60,716 bases of DNA from Pseudomonadota bacterium (GCA_021805725.1 JAJZEH010000042.1:1-60716), one strand, 5' to 3'; positions 27,651 to 38,123 are shown, numbered from the stretch's first letter. The notes: a model not told the origin generated them from the sequence alone. Made by a program: numbers and translations.

Positions 27651-30350
27651 TCAGTTTAATCCGAATCGGCGTATGAACCAGGATTTCATCAAATGCGCAA
27701 GGGTGAGATACCCCAGCAGGATGCCAATCAGGTATGGCCAGAACTGAAGCGGTAAAGGCGTGAAGCCCAGGGCATGTGCAAAGGGAGAATACGGCAGCCA
27801 AATTCCCACCGTGCAGATGACGAGGCTCGTCAAGGTCAATGGCAGGCTGGCGCGACTCTGGATAAACGGGATGCGCCCGGTGCGAATAATGTGGATGATC
27901 AACGTCTGCGACAATAGCGACTCCACAAACCAGCCGGTTTGGAACATGGAGGACCCGGCCTCTGTATTGGCATTGAAGACAAAATACAGAATGGCAAAGG
28001 TGACGTAGTCAAAGATGGAGCTGATGGGACCCACCATCAACATGAATCGCGTGATGTTGGCAATATCCCAACGGCGGGGCTTGGCAATGTATTCCTCATC
28101 CACATGATCCGTGGGAATTGCCGTCTGGGAAAAATCATAGAGAAGGTTGTTGGTCAGTACCTGGATGGCTTGCATGGGTAAAAATGGCAGCCACGCGCTC
28201 GCACCAAGAACGCTGAACATGTTTCCAAAATTGGAGCTTGCCCCCATCTTGATGTATTTGACGATGTTGCCAAACACCTTGCGCCCCTCGATCACCCCCT
28301 CCTCCAGGACCATGAGGCTCTTTTCAAGCAGGATGATATCGGCGGACTCCTTGGCAATGTCCACCGCGGTATCCACCGAAATGCCCACATCGGCAGTTTT
28401 CAGGGCGGGGCCATCATTGATGCCATCCCCCATGAATCCCACCACATGCCCCCGCAGATGCAGCGCCTTGATCACGCGCGCCTTCTGGGCCGGGGAAAGC
28501 TTGGCGAACACCACGACATTTTCAGCGGTGGTTGCAAGCTGTTCATCCGTCATGGCTTCAAGATCTGACCCCAATAGAATCTTGCCCACCTTGAGGCCAA
28601 CGTCATGACAGACCTTGCGCGTCACCACTTCGTTGTCACCCGTGAGAATCTTGACCTCCACCCCATGCCGATGCAGTGCCGCAATGGCCTCACGGGCGCT
28701 GTCCTTGGGTGGATCGAGAAATGCGATGTAACCCACCAGTACCAGGCCGGACTCATCCTTGACACTATAGGTGGTGGTGGTCGCAGGCGTTTCCTTGTAC
28801 GCAATGGCGATGACCCGGAACCCATCTTCATTGAGATCGCGTGTCACCTGAACCAGTTTTTCAAGGTGTGAAGGGTCGAGCGCCACCGACTGTCCATTAA
28901 CCTCAGCAGCGGTACAACAGGCAAACACTTCTTCCACGGCACCCTTGCAGATCAGCAAATGCCGCCCCTTTCCCTCCACCACCACCGACATGCGTCGGCG
29001 CTGGAAATCGAAGGGGATCTCGTCCACCTTGCGATAGTTTGCGCCGGCGCGCAATTGATCGTTCAGACCGGCATACTCAAGAACAGCCACATCCAGAAGA
29101 TTTTTCAACCCTGACTGGTGAAAACTGTTGAGATAGGCGTATTCCAGGACATCTTCATTTTCATGCCCGTAGATGTCCACATGCCGCTCGAGGATGATCT
29201 TGTCCTGGGTCAGCGTGCCAGTCTTGTCGGTGCATAACACATCCATGGCACCGAAGTTCTGAATGGAATTGAGGCGTTTGACGATGACCTTTTTGCGCGA
29301 CATGGCCAAAGCCCCTTTGCCCAGATTGACGGTCACGATCATGGGCAGCATTTCCGGTGTCAACCCCACAGCCACGGCCACGGAGAACAGGAACGCCTCC
29401 ATCCAGTCCCCCTTGGTAAAGCCGTTGATCAGGAACACCAGCGGCGTCATGACCATGATGAAACGAATCATCAGCCAGGTGAACTGGTTGATACCCCGAT
29501 CAAAACTGGTCAGCTGCCGCTCACCGCTCACCATCTGCGCCAACGCCCCAAAATAAGTATTCGAACCCGTCAGCACGACCACGGCCGTGGCCGTACCGCT
29601 GACCACATTCGTCCCCATGAAGCACACGTTGCCCAACTGGAGCGGATCCTTGCCCTGCACCTGCTCCGTGCTGGCGAACTTTTCAACGGGGAGCGCTTCG
29701 CCCGTAAGGGAAGACTGATTGATGAACAGATCTTTCGCCGTAAGCAACCGAACGTCCGCAGGAATCATGTCACCAGCAGACAACTGGATGACATCGCCCG
29801 GCACCAGGGTGTCGATGGGTACTTCGCGGCGTTGCGGCCCATGGGGGGTCAGATGGATGTTGAAGTAGCGGTTGACCTCGTCCGGAACGCCGCTGCGGCG
29901 GTCCTTGCGCAGTACCGTGGCCGTGGTGCTGACCATGGCGCGCAAGCGTTCGGCCGCATTGCTGGAGCGGAACTCCTGCACGAAGGTCAGGATGATGCTG
30001 AGCGCCACCATGATGGCGATGATGGTGCCCGCTTCGTTGTCCCCCAAATAAAACGACAGTGCTGACAAGGCCAGCAAGAGGATATTGAGCGGGTTTTTGA
30101 AATAGGACAGCAGCTGGCGCACAGGGCTTCTGTGCTTTTCGTGGACGATGGCATTGGGACCATAAACCAGCAAACGATCTTCCGCCTCGCGGTCCAGCAG
30201 GCCCTCGGCGGAACTGTCCAGGCGCCGCAAGGCGATTTCTGCGTCAGACCCGGAAACTTCAAGAAGCAAACCGGAAATTTTTGTGCTGATAGCCTCAGAC
30301 AGAGGGCGGCGGCTGGCAAGCCGGGAGATAAATTCGGTGATGTTCGCCAT
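27651..30350 (-). CDS. mgtA: Magnesium-transporting P-type ATPase (MgtA/MgtB)
   Basis: MgtA imports Mg2+ into the cytoplasm using ATP. The 899-residue protein has the P-type landmarks in order: actuator loop SSLTGEALPVEK (TGE 216-218), the membrane segment with AVAVGLTPEMLPMIV, the phosphorylated aspartate D375 in CTDKTGTLT, and the hinge FMGDGINDGPALKTADVGISVDTAVDIAKESADIIL. The NFGNMFSVLGASAWLPFLPMQAIQVLTNNLLYDFSQTAIP stretch is typical of MgtA/MgtB rather than other P3-ATPases. Its ribosome-binding site is part of a perfect hairpin (30356-30380), suggesting control at the mRNA level. Confidence 0.96.
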   Translation of the reverse strand: MANITEFISRLASRRPLSEAISTKISGLLLEVSGSDAEIALRRLDSSAEGLLDREAEDRLLVYGPNAIVHEKHRSPVRQLLSYFKNPLNILLLALSALSFYLGDNEAGTIIAIMVALSIILTFVQEFRSSNAAERLRAMVSTTATVLRKDRRSGVPDEVNRYFNIHLTPHGPQRREVPIDTLVPGDVIQLSAGDMIPADVRLLTAKDLFINQSSLTGEALPVEKFASTEQVQGKDPLQLGNVCFMGTNVVSGTATAVVVLTGSNTYFGALAQMVSGERQLTSFDRGINQFTWLMIRFIMVMTPLVFLINGFTKGDWMEAFLFSVAVAVGLTPEMLPMIVTVNLGKGALAMSRKKVIVKRLNSIQNFGAMDVLCTDKTGTLTQDKIILERHVDIYGHENEDVLEYAYLNSFHQSGLKNLLDVAVLEYAGLNDQLRAGANYRKVDEIPFDFQRRRMSVVVEGKGRHLLICKGAVEEVFACCTAAEVNGQSVALDPSHLEKLVQVTRDLNEDGFRVIAIAYKETPATTTTYSVKDESGLVLVGYIAFLDPPKDSAREAIAALHRHGVEVKILTGDNEVVTRKVCHDVGLKVGKILLGSDLEAMTDEQLATTAENVVVFAKLSPAQKARVIKALHLRGHVVGFMGDGINDGPALKTADVGISVDTAVDIAKESADIILLEKSLMVLEEGVIEGRKVFGNIVKYIKMGASSNFGNMFSVLGASAWLPFLPMQAIQVLTNNLLYDFSQTAIPTDHVDEEYIAKPRRWDIANITRFMLMVGPISSIFDYVTFAILYFVFNANTEAGSSMFQTGWFVESLLSQTLIIHIIRTGRIPFIQSRASLPLTLTSLVICTVGIWLPYSPFAHALGFTPLPLQFWPYLIGILLGYLTLAHLMKSWFIRRFGLN

Positions 30351-30355
30351 AAAAC

Positions 30356-30380
30356 CTCAATTCCGTGACCCGGAATTGAG
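30356..30380 (-). promoter_or_regulatory. Hairpin sequestering the mgtA ribosome-binding site
   Basis: On the minus strand CTCAATTCCG, loop GGTCA, CGGAATTGAG form a perfect 10-bp stem. The downstream arm ends in TTGAG, and the next G completes TTGAGG, the only Shine-Dalgarno-like element before the mgtA ATG (four bases on). Closing the stem should block translation. Confidence 0.6.
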
Positions 30381-30495
30381 TCATGGAACGATTACAACGT
30401 CATGACAGGGGGATTCCGAGTAAGCGGCAGTATCTAGTATTGCGTTGACTGGAACAATCCAAGATGGATCACCCTCAAGTGCTGTAAAGACCGCA

Positions 30496-30525
30496 ATTTT
30501 CCGCCTGGCCCGCGGGGCCTGTCAA
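30496..30525 (-). promoter_or_regulatory. Candidate mgtA promoter
   Basis: TTGACA (30525-30520, minus) is 18 bases before GAAAAT (30501-30496; 4 of 6). Transcription would begin near 30489 and give an mgtA leader of roughly 140 bases ending in the start-site hairpin. A GC-rich palindrome lies in the spacer. Confidence 0.4.
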
Positions 30526-30541
30526 CCCGAAATCCGCCTCA

Positions 30542-33118
30542 TCATGCAGAAAAACTGATTTTCCCACCCGATATTCCAACCCGAATCGTGTCCTTGGGTT
30601 TGAACTGACCTTGCAGGATCAGTTTGGCCAGTGGGTTCTCGATCTCGGCCTGTATGGCGCGCTTGAGCGGGCGAGCGCCATACACGGGATCAAAGCCCGT
30701 ATCGGCCAGCTTTTCCAGTGCGACATCGGACACCTCAAGCGCCAGGTCCATCTTCTCGAGGCGATTCTTGAGATAGCGCAATTGAATGCCCGCAATGGCC
30801 TTGACCTGCTTGGCACCCAACGCATGAAACACCACGATTTCATCGATGCGATTGACAAATTCGGGACGGAAATGAGTTTTGACTTCCGCCATCACCGCAA
30901 GCTTGATCACGGCATAATCGTCGCCCGACATCTGCTGGATCATCTGTGAACCCAGGTTGGACGTCATCACGATGACCGTGTTCTTGAAGTCCACGGTCCG
31001 CCCCTGGCCGTCGGTCATGCGACCATCATCCAGCACCTGCAGCAATACATTGAAAACGTCCGGATGGGCCTTTTCCACTTCGTCCAGCAGAATCACGGCA
31101 TAGGGCTTACGTCGCACCGCTTCCGTCAGATAGCCTCCCTCCTCATAGCCCACGTAACCCGGAGGTGCCCCGATCAGGCGAGCTACGGAATGTTTTTCCA
31201 TGAACTCGGACATATCGATGCGGATCAGGTGCTCTTCCGAATCAAACAGAAATCCTGCCAGTGCCTTGCACAGCTCGGTCTTGCCCACTCCGGTGGGCCC
31301 CAAAAACAGGAACGAGCCGTAAGGCTTGTCAGGATCGCTCAAACCCGATCGGGAACGGCGGATTGCATCCGACACCAGGCGCACAGCCTCTTCTTGCCCC
31401 ACCACACGCTGGTGCAGTTGGTCCTCCATGTGCAATAGCTTGTCGCGTTCACCCTGCATCATTTTGGACACTGGTATGCCGGTGGCACGAGAAACCACCT
31501 CTGCAATTTCCTCGGCGCCCACCTGGGTGCGCAGCAGGCGATTGGGCTTGCTGGGAGAAAGTTGCTGATCGCTTTGGCGCAGTTGGGCCTCCAGTTGGGG
31601 GATTTTTCCGTACTTGAGCTCTGACGCCTTCTGCAGGTCACCCTGCCTCTGCGCGGCTTCCATTTCGGCCTTGGCACGGTCCAGCTCTTCCTTGACGTGT
31701 TGGGTCCCCTGAACCTGTGCCTTCTCGGCCTTCCAGATCTCTTCCAGATCGGCGTATTCCACTTCCAGCTTGCGGATTTCCTCCTCCAGCAGGGCAAGGC
31801 GCTTCTGGGAAGCCTCATCGGTTTCCTTGCGTACAGCCTCGCGCTCAATCTTGAGCTGGATCAGGCGACGGTACAGCTTGTCCATGGACTCCGGTTTGGA
31901 GTCGATCTCCATCTTGATGCGTGAGGCTGCCTCGTCCATCAGGTCGATGGCCTTGTCCGGAAGGAATCGGTCGGTAATGTAACGATGCGACAGTTCGGCA
32001 GCCGCTACAATCGCGGGATCCGTAATCTCAACCCCGTGATGCAACTCGTATTTTTCCTGGAGGCCACGCAGGATGGCGATGGTGTCCTCCACCGTAGGTT
32101 CACCCACCTGCACCTTCTGAAAGCGTCGCTCCAGTGCGGCATCCTTTTCGATGTACTTGCGATACTCGTCCAGCGTGGTGGCACCCACGCAATGCAGCTC
32201 GCCGCGAGCCAGTGCCGGCTTGAGCATGTTGCCAGCATCCATGGCGCCTTCAGCCTTGCCGGCACCCACCATGGTGTGCAGCTCGTCAATGAATACAATG
32301 GTCTGTCCTTCGTCCTGGGCCAATTCCTTCAAGACCGCCTTGAGTCGTTCTTCAAACTCTCCGCGATACTTTGCCCCGGCCAGCAACGCAGCCATGTCCA
32401 GCGACAGCACGCGCTTGTTGCGCAAGCTCTCCGGCACTTCGTCATTCACAATGCGTTGGGCCAATCCTTCCACGATGGCCGTCTTGCCCACGCCGGGCTC
32501 GCCGATCAGCACCGGATTGTTCTTGGTGCGCCGCTGCAGGATCTGGATTACGCGCCGGATTTCATCATCGCGGCCGATGACCGGGTCCAGCTTGCCCATG
32601 CGGGCGCGTTCGGTCAGATCCAGGGTGTACTTCTTGAGCGCCTCGCGCTGGGCCTCTCCTGCCTGGCTACCCACGGGCTCCCCACCTCGCATGGCAGTGA
32701 TCGCCGTCTCCAGCCGGGCCCGCTGGGCGCCCTGCTGCTTGAACAGACGGCCGGTATCGCCCTTGTCGTCGCATAAGGCCAGCAAAAAAAGCTCGGATGC
32801 GATGAACTGGTCGCCGCGCTTTTGGGCTTCGCGTTCCGTCAAATTGAGCAGATTGTTGAGATCCCGTGACACGGTGATTTCACCCCCACCTCCCTCCACT
32901 TTGGGCAAGCGCTCCAAGGCGGCATTCAAGGCCAGTTTGAGGGGCTGCACCTGTATATCGGCGCGTGTCAACAGGGAGGCCGTGGAGCCGTCAGATTGGG
33001 CAAGCAAGGCCGCCAGGAGATGCGGGGGTTCGATGAGGCCGTTGTCATGGGCCAGCGCCAGGCTCTGGGCGTCCGCGAAGGCCTCCTGAAACTTGGTGGT
33101 CATCTTGTCAAAGCGCAT
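30542..33118 (-). CDS. clpB: ATP-dependent protein disaggregase ClpB
   Basis: ClpB works with DnaK to pull proteins out of aggregates. The 858-residue product has the N-domain ([21 protein letters not shown]...), the first AAA module with [13 protein letters not shown], the long coiled-coil middle domain (about residues 410-525), and the second AAA module with [14 protein letters not shown] and [30 protein letters not shown]. The ATG at 33118 matches the usual start MRFDK; a TTG two codons upstream is less likely. A sigma-32-like promoter lies 40-65 bp upstream, which fits heat-shock control. No T-run terminator is seen between clpB and mgtA. Confidence 0.97.
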   Translation of the reverse strand: MRFDKMTTKFQEAFADAQSLALAHDNGLIEPPHLLAALLAQSDGSTASLLTRADIQVQPLKLALNAALERLPKVEGGGGEITVSRDLNNLLNLTEREAQKRGDQFIASELFLLALCDDKGDTGRLFKQQGAQRARLETAITAMRGGEPVGSQAGEAQREALKKYTLDLTERARMGKLDPVIGRDDEIRRVIQILQRRTKNNPVLIGEPGVGKTAIVEGLAQRIVNDEVPESLRNKRVLSLDMAALLAGAKYRGEFEERLKAVLKELAQDEGQTIVFIDELHTMVGAGKAEGAMDAGNMLKPALARGELHCVGATTLDEYRKYIEKDAALERRFQKVQVGEPTVEDTIAILRGLQEKYELHHGVEITDPAIVAAAELSHRYITDRFLPDKAIDLMDEAASRIKMEIDSKPESMDKLYRRLIQLKIEREAVRKETDEASQKRLALLEEEIRKLEVEYADLEEIWKAEKAQVQGTQHVKEELDRAKAEMEAAQRQGDLQKASELKYGKIPQLEAQLRQSDQQLSPSKPNRLLRTQVGAEEIAEVVSRATGIPVSKMMQGERDKLLHMEDQLHQRVVGQEEAVRLVSDAIRRSRSGLSDPDKPYGSFLFLGPTGVGKTELCKALAGFLFDSEEHLIRIDMSEFMEKHSVARLIGAPPGYVGYEEGGYLTEAVRRKPYAVILLDEVEKAHPDVFNVLLQVLDDGRMTDGQGRTVDFKNTVIVMTSNLGSQMIQQMSGDDYAVIKLAVMAEVKTHFRPEFVNRIDEIVVFHALGAKQVKAIAGIQLRYLKNRLEKMDLALEVSDVALEKLADTGFDPVYGARPLKRAIQAEIENPLAKLILQGQFKPKDTIRVGISGGKISFSA

Positions 33119-33154
33119 GATCAATGTCCATGAATAATGATGGGATGTTCATGA

Positions 33155-33183
33155 AAGTGGGGGTGCCTTTGAAGCAATTCAAG
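33155..33183 (-). promoter_or_regulatory. Sigma-32 (heat-shock) type promoter of clpB
   Basis: On the minus strand CTTGAA (33183-33178) is followed after 14 bases by CCCCCACTT (33163-33155), close to the heat-shock consensus CTTGAAA-N13-14-CCCCAT. It is positioned about 37 bases before the clpB ATG. Confidence 0.65.
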
Positions 33184-33203
33184 CCTTACCCCGTACGCTC
33201 GGC

Positions 33204-33209
33204 TATAAT
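33204..33209 (+). promoter_or_regulatory. Perfect TATAAT -10 box next to the mlaA start codon
   Basis: TATAAT ends eight bases before the mlaA ATG at 33218, and there is no Shine-Dalgarno sequence between them. Possible -35 hexamers lie at unusual spacing (TTCAAG 33178-33183, spacer 20). The message would be leaderless or nearly so. Confidence 0.4.
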
Positions 33210-33217
33210 CTTTCGCC

Positions 33218-33946
33218 ATGAAACCTAATGCCTGCTTCCACATTCTAGTGCTTTTCTGCGCATCCCTCTTCATGACAGGCTGTGCCAGCCTGCCGCCAGG
33301 CAACGTTGCCTCGGATCGGGATCCGCTGGAATCCTATAACCGGGCCATGTACAGCTTCAACGACACGCTGGATCGCACCATCCTGCAACCCGTTGCGCGC
33401 GGGTACGTGGCGGTTACGCCGGACTTCATGCGAACCGGGATCAGCAACTTTTTCGGCAACATTTCTGATCTTGCCGTTTTTGTGAACGACCTCTTGCAGG
33501 GCAAACCCAAGCAAGGGCTTGAGGATGGCGGCCGGTTCGTGATGAACACCACGGTGGGCCTGCTGGGGCTGCTGGATGTCGCTACACCCGCCGGACTGCC
33601 GCACCACCGGGAGGATTTTGGACAAACGCTGGCCGTATGGGGATGGAACGACAGCACCTACCTGGTCCTGCCGCTCCTGGGGCCCAGTACCGTACGCGAT
33701 ACACTGGGCCTGGTGGGTGACACGCCGCTTGGCCTGTACACCAATCTGCACACCACCAATACCAAGCTTGCGGAAATCTTTGCCTTCGAAACCGTCAATA
33801 CCCGCGCCAATCTGCTGGCCGCAAGCAATGTGCTGGAAACGGCCGCACTCGACCCCTATGCCTTTGTTCGTGATGCCTATCTGCAGCGCCGTCGCAACAT
33901 GATCTATGACGGCAACCCCCCTCCCATGCCGGACGACGACCAATAA
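33218..33946 (+). CDS. mlaA: Phospholipid-asymmetry lipoprotein MlaA (VacJ)
   Basis: MlaA sits in the outer membrane and removes misplaced phospholipids from its outer leaflet, feeding the Mla transport route. The 242-residue protein has a lipoprotein signal with lipobox FMTGC (C22), then the family sequence DRDPLESYNRAMYSFNDTLDRTILQPVARGYVAVTPDFMRTGISNFFGN, RFVMNTTVGLLGLLDVATPAG and EDFGQTLAVWGWNDSTYLVLPLLGPSTVRDTLG. It is complete. The other mla genes are not in this window. A bidirectional terminator follows at once. Confidence 0.95.
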   Translation: MKPNACFHILVLFCASLFMTGCASLPPGNVASDRDPLESYNRAMYSFNDTLDRTILQPVARGYVAVTPDFMRTGISNFFGNISDLAVFVNDLLQGKPKQGLEDGGRFVMNTTVGLLGLLDVATPAGLPHHREDFGQTLAVWGWNDSTYLVLPLLGPSTVRDTLGLVGDTPLGLYTNLHTTNTKLAEIFAFETVNTRANLLAASNVLETAALDPYAFVRDAYLQRRRNMIYDGNPPPMPDDDQ

Positions 33947-33972
33947 AAAAGGGAGCATGAGCTCCCTTTTTT
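33945..33972. terminator. Bidirectional intrinsic terminator between mlaA and the GNAT gene
   Basis: A GGGAGC stem with a four-base ATGA loop and GCTCCC is flanked by six A on the left (sharing the mlaA stop) and six T on the right. It works in both directions, ending mlaA on the plus strand and the thrC-GNAT message on the minus strand. Confidence 0.9.
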
Positions 33973-33993
33973 AATTCAACTTCGGTCCCGGCC

Positions 33994-34437
33994 TTAAGCC
34001 AGGGGTTGCTTGAAGCCGAATGCCTTGATGGTGAAGCCCTCACGAAAATAGAACTTGTGCGCCTGTTCGCGCTGGGTACCCGACTCAAGCTCGATGCTCA
34101 CGCAGCCGCGGTCGCGGCCCTCCTGCTTGAGAAAGTCCATCAAAAACCGGCCCACGCCCTTGGAACGGGTATCGGGGTCCGCCACCAGGTCTTCGCTATA
34201 CAGCTTCTTGCCCACCATGGTATTGATGGTGACGCGATAGACCACAACACCACAGGGTGCACCTTCATCATCCATGGCTACGGCCATTTCCGCCCCGGTG
34301 GCAAAGACTTCTTTCATGCGATCCACGTAGGGTGTGGGAATCTGGGGACGCAGGTGACGATGGATGGTTTCAACGCGGGCCAACAATTCGGCGTTGATCA
34401 GATGACCTTGAGTATCGGTGACGCGAACAATTTCCAT
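33994..34437 (-). CDS. GNAT-family N-acetyltransferase, substrate unknown
   Basis: The 147-residue protein has the GNAT core: SEDLVADPDTRSKGVGRFLMDFLKQEGRDRG, where DTRSKGVGRFL is the acetyl-CoA loop, and the C-terminal QREQAHKFYFREGFTIKAFGF. The start is ATG 34437 (MEIVRVTDTQG), five bases after GGAG; the upstream in-frame extension lies over thrC. It follows thrC by 19 bp on the same strand and ends at the shared terminator, so it is probably the last gene of the alaC-hom-thrC run. Substrate cannot be inferred. Confidence 0.88.
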   Translation of the reverse strand: MEIVRVTDTQGHLINAELLARVETIHRHLRPQIPTPYVDRMKEVFATGAEMAVAMDDEGAPCGVVVYRVTINTMVGKKLYSEDLVADPDTRSKGVGRFLMDFLKQEGRDRGCVSIELESGTQREQAHKFYFREGFTIKAFGFKQPLA

Positions 34438-34456
34438 AGAGGCTCCAGAAGGGTGA

Positions 34457-35572
34457 TTACAAATAACGTTGAATGAGATTGCCGATGGCCTGCCGGTCCG
34501 CCGTGACTCTGTGGGGCTGCTCGCTCTGGGCAATAGCCGTATCAGGATCTTTCAGGCCATGACCCGTGAGTGTCGCCACAATGGTGGCCCCTGCCCTGAT
34601 TTTACCCCGCTTTAAATCCTTGATGAGACCGGCCAGCGAAGTGGCCGATGAAGGCTCGCAAAATACGCCTTCCGATTGTGCCAACAACTTTTGCGCTTCC
34701 AGAATTTCGGCGTCGGTACACTCGTCAAACCAGCCGCCAGACTCCCTCACGGCAGCCCATGCAAGATTCCAGGACATGGGATTGCCGATGCGGATGGCCG
34801 TGGCAATGGTTTCCGGATGGGCCACAGGCCCCCCGCGCATAAAGGGAGCCGAACCCGCGGCCTGGTAGCCCAGCATGATGGGGCGCTTTGTTGCCATCGA
34901 CTTGCCATGATAGGGACATTGGCCGTGGCACAAGCCACAGGCTTCGGTCTGCTCGCAAACGGATTCACTGTAGCCCATCCAGTGGGCGCTGATGTTGCCT
35001 GCATTGCCCACGGGCAATACATGATAGTCCGGAGCATCGCCCAGCGCGTCGATCACTTCGAATGCAATGGTCTTTTGCCCCTGCAGTCGGTAAGGGTTGA
35101 CCGAATTGACGAGGGCGATGGGCATATCAGCCGAGATTTCCTGGACCAGGCGCATTCCGTCATCAAAGTTGCCCTGGATCTGGATCACCACAGAACCATG
35201 CATCATGGCCTGGGCAAGTTTGCCCAGGGCAATTTTGCCATCCGGAATCAGGACGAAGCTCGTGATTCCCGCCCGAGCAGCGTACGCCGCGGCCGCAGCC
35301 GAGGTGTTGCCAGTGGAGGCACAGATGATGGCCTTCGAACCTGCTTCCACGGCCTTGGTCACGGCCATGGTCATGCCGCGATCCTTGAAGGAACCAGTGG
35401 GGTTGAGACCTTCGAATTTTGCGAAGATGCGGCCGTCATGGCCCAGTTTGCCGGGCAAATTGACGAGCTCGATTAGGGGCGTATTGCCCTCGTTGAGCGA
35501 AATGACCGGCGTGCTGTCGGTGACCGGCAAACGATCGCGGTAACGATGAATCAAACCTTGGTAATGTGCCAT
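34457..35572 (-). CDS. thrC: Threonine synthase with a four-cysteine insertion
   Basis: ThrC converts O-phosphohomoserine to threonine with PLP. The 371-residue protein has the PLP lysine in [11 protein letters not shown] (K63), [18 protein letters not shown] and the phosphate loop [15 protein letters not shown] (187-201). Right after that loop is an insertion with four cysteines, C206, C212, C215 and C219 ([14 protein letters not shown]), where the Bacillus and Mycobacterium enzymes I recall have a short linker; it could bind metal. The C-terminal end [10 protein letters not shown] is normal. It lies 11 bp after hom. Confidence 0.95.
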   Translation of the reverse strand: MAHYQGLIHRYRDRLPVTDSTPVISLNEGNTPLIELVNLPGKLGHDGRIFAKFEGLNPTGSFKDRGMTMAVTKAVEAGSKAIICASTGNTSAAAAAYAARAGITSFVLIPDGKIALGKLAQAMMHGSVVIQIQGNFDDGMRLVQEISADMPIALVNSVNPYRLQGQKTIAFEVIDALGDAPDYHVLPVGNAGNISAHWMGYSESVCEQTEACGLCHGQCPYHGKSMATKRPIMLGYQAAGSAPFMRGGPVAHPETIATAIRIGNPMSWNLAWAAVRESGGWFDECTDAEILEAQKLLAQSEGVFCEPSSATSLAGLIKDLKRGKIRAGATIVATLTGHGLKDPDTAIAQSEQPHRVTADRQAIGNLIQRYL

Positions 35573-35583
35573 GGTGGCGTCCT

Positions 35584-36906
35584 TTAGGTGGGCCCGAGGG
35601 GCTCCAGTCGAATACGGGTCACGGGGCCGGAAATACTGTCGAGGGCTTCGATTTTGGCAATCGCCTGATCGATCTGCCTTTCGATGGTCCGGTGCGTCAA
35701 CATGATGACATCCACGCGCTCCTCGCCGGCTTCAGGTTCGCGTTGCAGCATGGCTTCGATGGAAATACCAAGATCTGCAAGAATCCGCGTCACTTCGGCC
35801 AAAACACCGGGGCGGTCGAAAGCGCTCATGCGCAAATAGTAGGAGGTTTCGATTTCGGTGACGGGCAGGACGATGTCGTCATGCATCTGATCTGGCTGGA
35901 AAGCCAGGTGTGGCACCCGGTTGCCCGGATCCGAGGTGGCCATGCGGGTAATGTCCACCAGGTCTGCCACCACGGACGAACCCGTGGGCTCGGCGCCGGC
36001 GCCCGCACCGTAATACAGCGTGGCCCCCACGGCATCACCCTTGACGAGGATGGCATTCATGACCCCTTCCACATTGGCTATCAGCCGTTTTTCCGGAATC
36101 AGCGTGGGATGCACACGCAGCTCGATACCCCGCGCCGTGCGCCGCGTAATGCCCAAAAGCTTGATACGGTAGCCAAACTCTTCGGCATACCGGATGTCAT
36201 TTGCCGTCAGCTTCGAGATGCCCTCCGTGTAGGCGCGATCAAACTGCATGGGGATGCCGAAGGCAATGGCGGCCATGATGGTGAGCTTATGGGCTGCGTC
36301 AATGCCTTCGATGTCGAAGGTGGGATCTGCTTCGGCATAGCCCAGGGCTTGCGCCTGCTTGAGGGCGTCCTCGAAGCTTGCGCCATGCTCGCGCATGCTG
36401 GTGAGGATGAAATTGCTGGTGCCATTGATGATGCCGGCGATCCATTCAATGCGGTTGGCCGTGAGCCCTTCGCGTAGCGCCTTGATGATGGGAATGCCAC
36501 CGGCGACGGCAGCCTCAAAGGCCACCATCACGCCCTTCGCATGGGCTGCCTTGAAAATCTCATTGCCATGCAGTGCCAACAATGCCTTGTTGGCCGTGAC
36601 CACGTGCTTGCCCTGGGCGATGGCCTGCAATACCAGTTCCTTGGCGGGGTGGATTCCCCCCATCAATTCCGCAACGATATCCACATCGGGAGAATTAACC
36701 ACGGCCATTGTGTCATGAGTGAGCGCAATGGCGCCTCCCGTCTTTTTCCGCGCCATTTCGAGGTCGCTTTCCCGGATGGCCGCCATGGTGACGCGAATTT
36801 CGCGCCCCGCCCGACGCGCAATCTCTTCACGGTTGCGCTCCAGAATGGCGTAGGTTCCGCCACCCACCACCCCCAGCCCCAGCAATCCCACGCGTATGGG
36901 TTTCAT
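35584..36906 (-). CDS. hom: Homoserine dehydrogenase
   Basis: Hom reduces aspartate semialdehyde to homoserine, the branch point to threonine and methionine. The 440-residue protein has the NAD(P) loop [13 protein letters not shown] (8-20), the catalytic region [35 protein letters not shown] and [22 protein letters not shown]-terminal ACT domain ([34 protein letters not shown]) indicates feedback control by threonine. Its ATG overlaps the alaC stop by 4 bp, and thrC follows. Confidence 0.97.
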   Translation of the reverse strand: MKPIRVGLLGLGVVGGGTYAILERNREEIARRAGREIRVTMAAIRESDLEMARKKTGGAIALTHDTMAVVNSPDVDIVAELMGGIHPAKELVLQAIAQGKHVVTANKALLALHGNEIFKAAHAKGVMVAFEAAVAGGIPIIKALREGLTANRIEWIAGIINGTSNFILTSMREHGASFEDALKQAQALGYAEADPTFDIEGIDAAHKLTIMAAIAFGIPMQFDRAYTEGISKLTANDIRYAEEFGYRIKLLGITRRTARGIELRVHPTLIPEKRLIANVEGVMNAILVKGDAVGATLYYGAGAGAEPTGSSVVADLVDITRMATSDPGNRVPHLAFQPDQMHDDIVLPVTEIETSYYLRMSAFDRPGVLAEVTRILADLGISIEAMLQREPEAGEERVDVIMLTHRTIERQIDQAIAKIEALDSISGPVTRIRLEPLGPT

Positions 36907-38120
36907 ATCAATCCGTCCTTGCGAAACATGTCACGAATCCCCCGAATGGCCTGACGCGTCCGGGCTTCATTTTCAATGAGCGAAAACCTCACATGGTCAT
37001 CGCCCAGTTCGCCAAACCCAATTCCTGGTGAAACCGCAGTTTTGGCGTCCTGCAAGAGCTTCTTGGCAAATTCAAGCGAGCCCATCTTTTTGTATTGGTC
37101 CGGAATCCTGGCCCAGACATACATGGTTGCCCTGGGGTTATCCACCATCCAGCCAATGTGATGCAACCCCTGCACCATCACGTCGCGTCGCCTTTCGTAG
37201 GTTGAGCGAATCGTTTCCACGCAATCCTGAGGGCCTTCCAGCGCCACGATGGAAGCGACCTGAATCGGCGTAAAGGTACCGTAGTCGTGATAGCTCTTCA
37301 TGCGCGCCAGCGCGGCCACCAGATCGCGGTTACCGACCATGAACCCCACGCGCCAGCCTGCCATGCTGTAACTTTTGGAGAGCGTAAAGAACTCCACGGC
37401 AACGTCCTTGGCGCCTGGCACCTGAAGAATCGAGGGTGCCTTGTAGCCATCATAGACAATATCGGCATATGCAAGGTCATGGACCACATAGATGCCGTAT
37501 TCCCTGGCAATGGCCACCACCCTTTCAAAGAAGGCCAGGTCCACGCATTGGGTGGTGGGATTGCTGGGAAAGTTGAGAATCAGCATCTTGGGGCGCGGAT
37601 AGGATCCCCGCAACCCCTGTTCGAGCTCTTCAAAAAAATCCACGCCCGGTGTCATGCTGACATGCCGGATATCGGCACCGGCGATGACTGGGCCATAAAT
37701 GTGGATGGGATAGCTGGGATTGGGCACGAGCACCATGTCGCCCGTGTCCAGCACGGCCAGCATCAGGTGGGCAATCCCCTCCTTTGAACCGATGGTGAAG
37801 ATGGCCTCGGTTTCAGGGTCGAGTTCGACACCAAAGCGGTTTTGATACCAGTTGCAGATGGCCTTGCGCACCCGGGGAATACCCTTGGAGAGGGAGTACC
37901 CGTGCGTATCGTTGCGCTGGGCCGCCTCGACCAGTTTGTCCACGATATGCTGGGGCGTGGGCTGATCGGGGTTGCCCATGCCGAAATCAATGATATCCTC
38001 GCCTCGACGGCGCGCGGCGGCCTTGAGTTCGCCCGTGATATTGAACACATAGGGTGGCAAGCGCTTGATTCTGGGAAATTCGGGCATGACGACGTTGTAT
38101 GGCGACCAGGCAAAAGGCAT
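36903..38120 (-). CDS. alaC: Alanine transaminase (AlaC-type class I aminotransferase)
   Basis: This PLP enzyme exchanges amino groups between alanine and 2-oxoglutarate. The 405-residue protein has [40 protein letters not shown], the hallmark of the AlaC/YfdZ group, and the PLP lysine in [13 protein letters not shown]. Two starts are possible: ATG 38120 ([10 protein letters not shown]) with a weak GAGTAGA upstream, and ATG 38087 ([12 protein letters not shown]) with none; the first is used. An even longer frame to 38381 lies on the divergent Mth938-like gene and is rejected. Position before hom is a common arrangement in betaproteobacteria. Confidence 0.93.
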   Translation of the reverse strand: MPFAWSPYNVVMPEFPRIKRLPPYVFNITGELKAAARRRGEDIIDFGMGNPDQPTPQHIVDKLVEAAQRNDTHGYSLSKGIPRVRKAICNWYQNRFGVELDPETEAIFTIGSKEGIAHLMLAVLDTGDMVLVPNPSYPIHIYGPVIAGADIRHVSMTPGVDFFEELEQGLRGSYPRPKMLILNFPSNPTTQCVDLAFFERVVAIAREYGIYVVHDLAYADIVYDGYKAPSILQVPGAKDVAVEFFTLSKSYSMAGWRVGFMVGNRDLVAALARMKSYHDYGTFTPIQVASIVALEGPQDCVETIRSTYERRRDVMVQGLHHIGWMVDNPRATMYVWARIPDQYKKMGSLEFAKKLLQDAKTAVSPGIGFGELGDDHVRFSLIENEARTRQAIRGIRDMFRKDGLI

Positions 38121-38123
38121 AAT
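38095..38123 (+). promoter_or_regulatory. Sigma-70 promoter for the Mth938-like gene
   Basis: TTGTAT (38095-38100), 17-base spacer, CATAAT (38118-38123). The start site would be near 38130, followed by GGAG (38135-38138) and the TTG start at 38145. The promoter lies within the first codons of the divergent alaC gene. Confidence 0.6.

Noticed and set aside
34676..35476. Plus-strand ORF of 266 codons
   Set aside because: It is antisense to thrC and has no domain or start signal.
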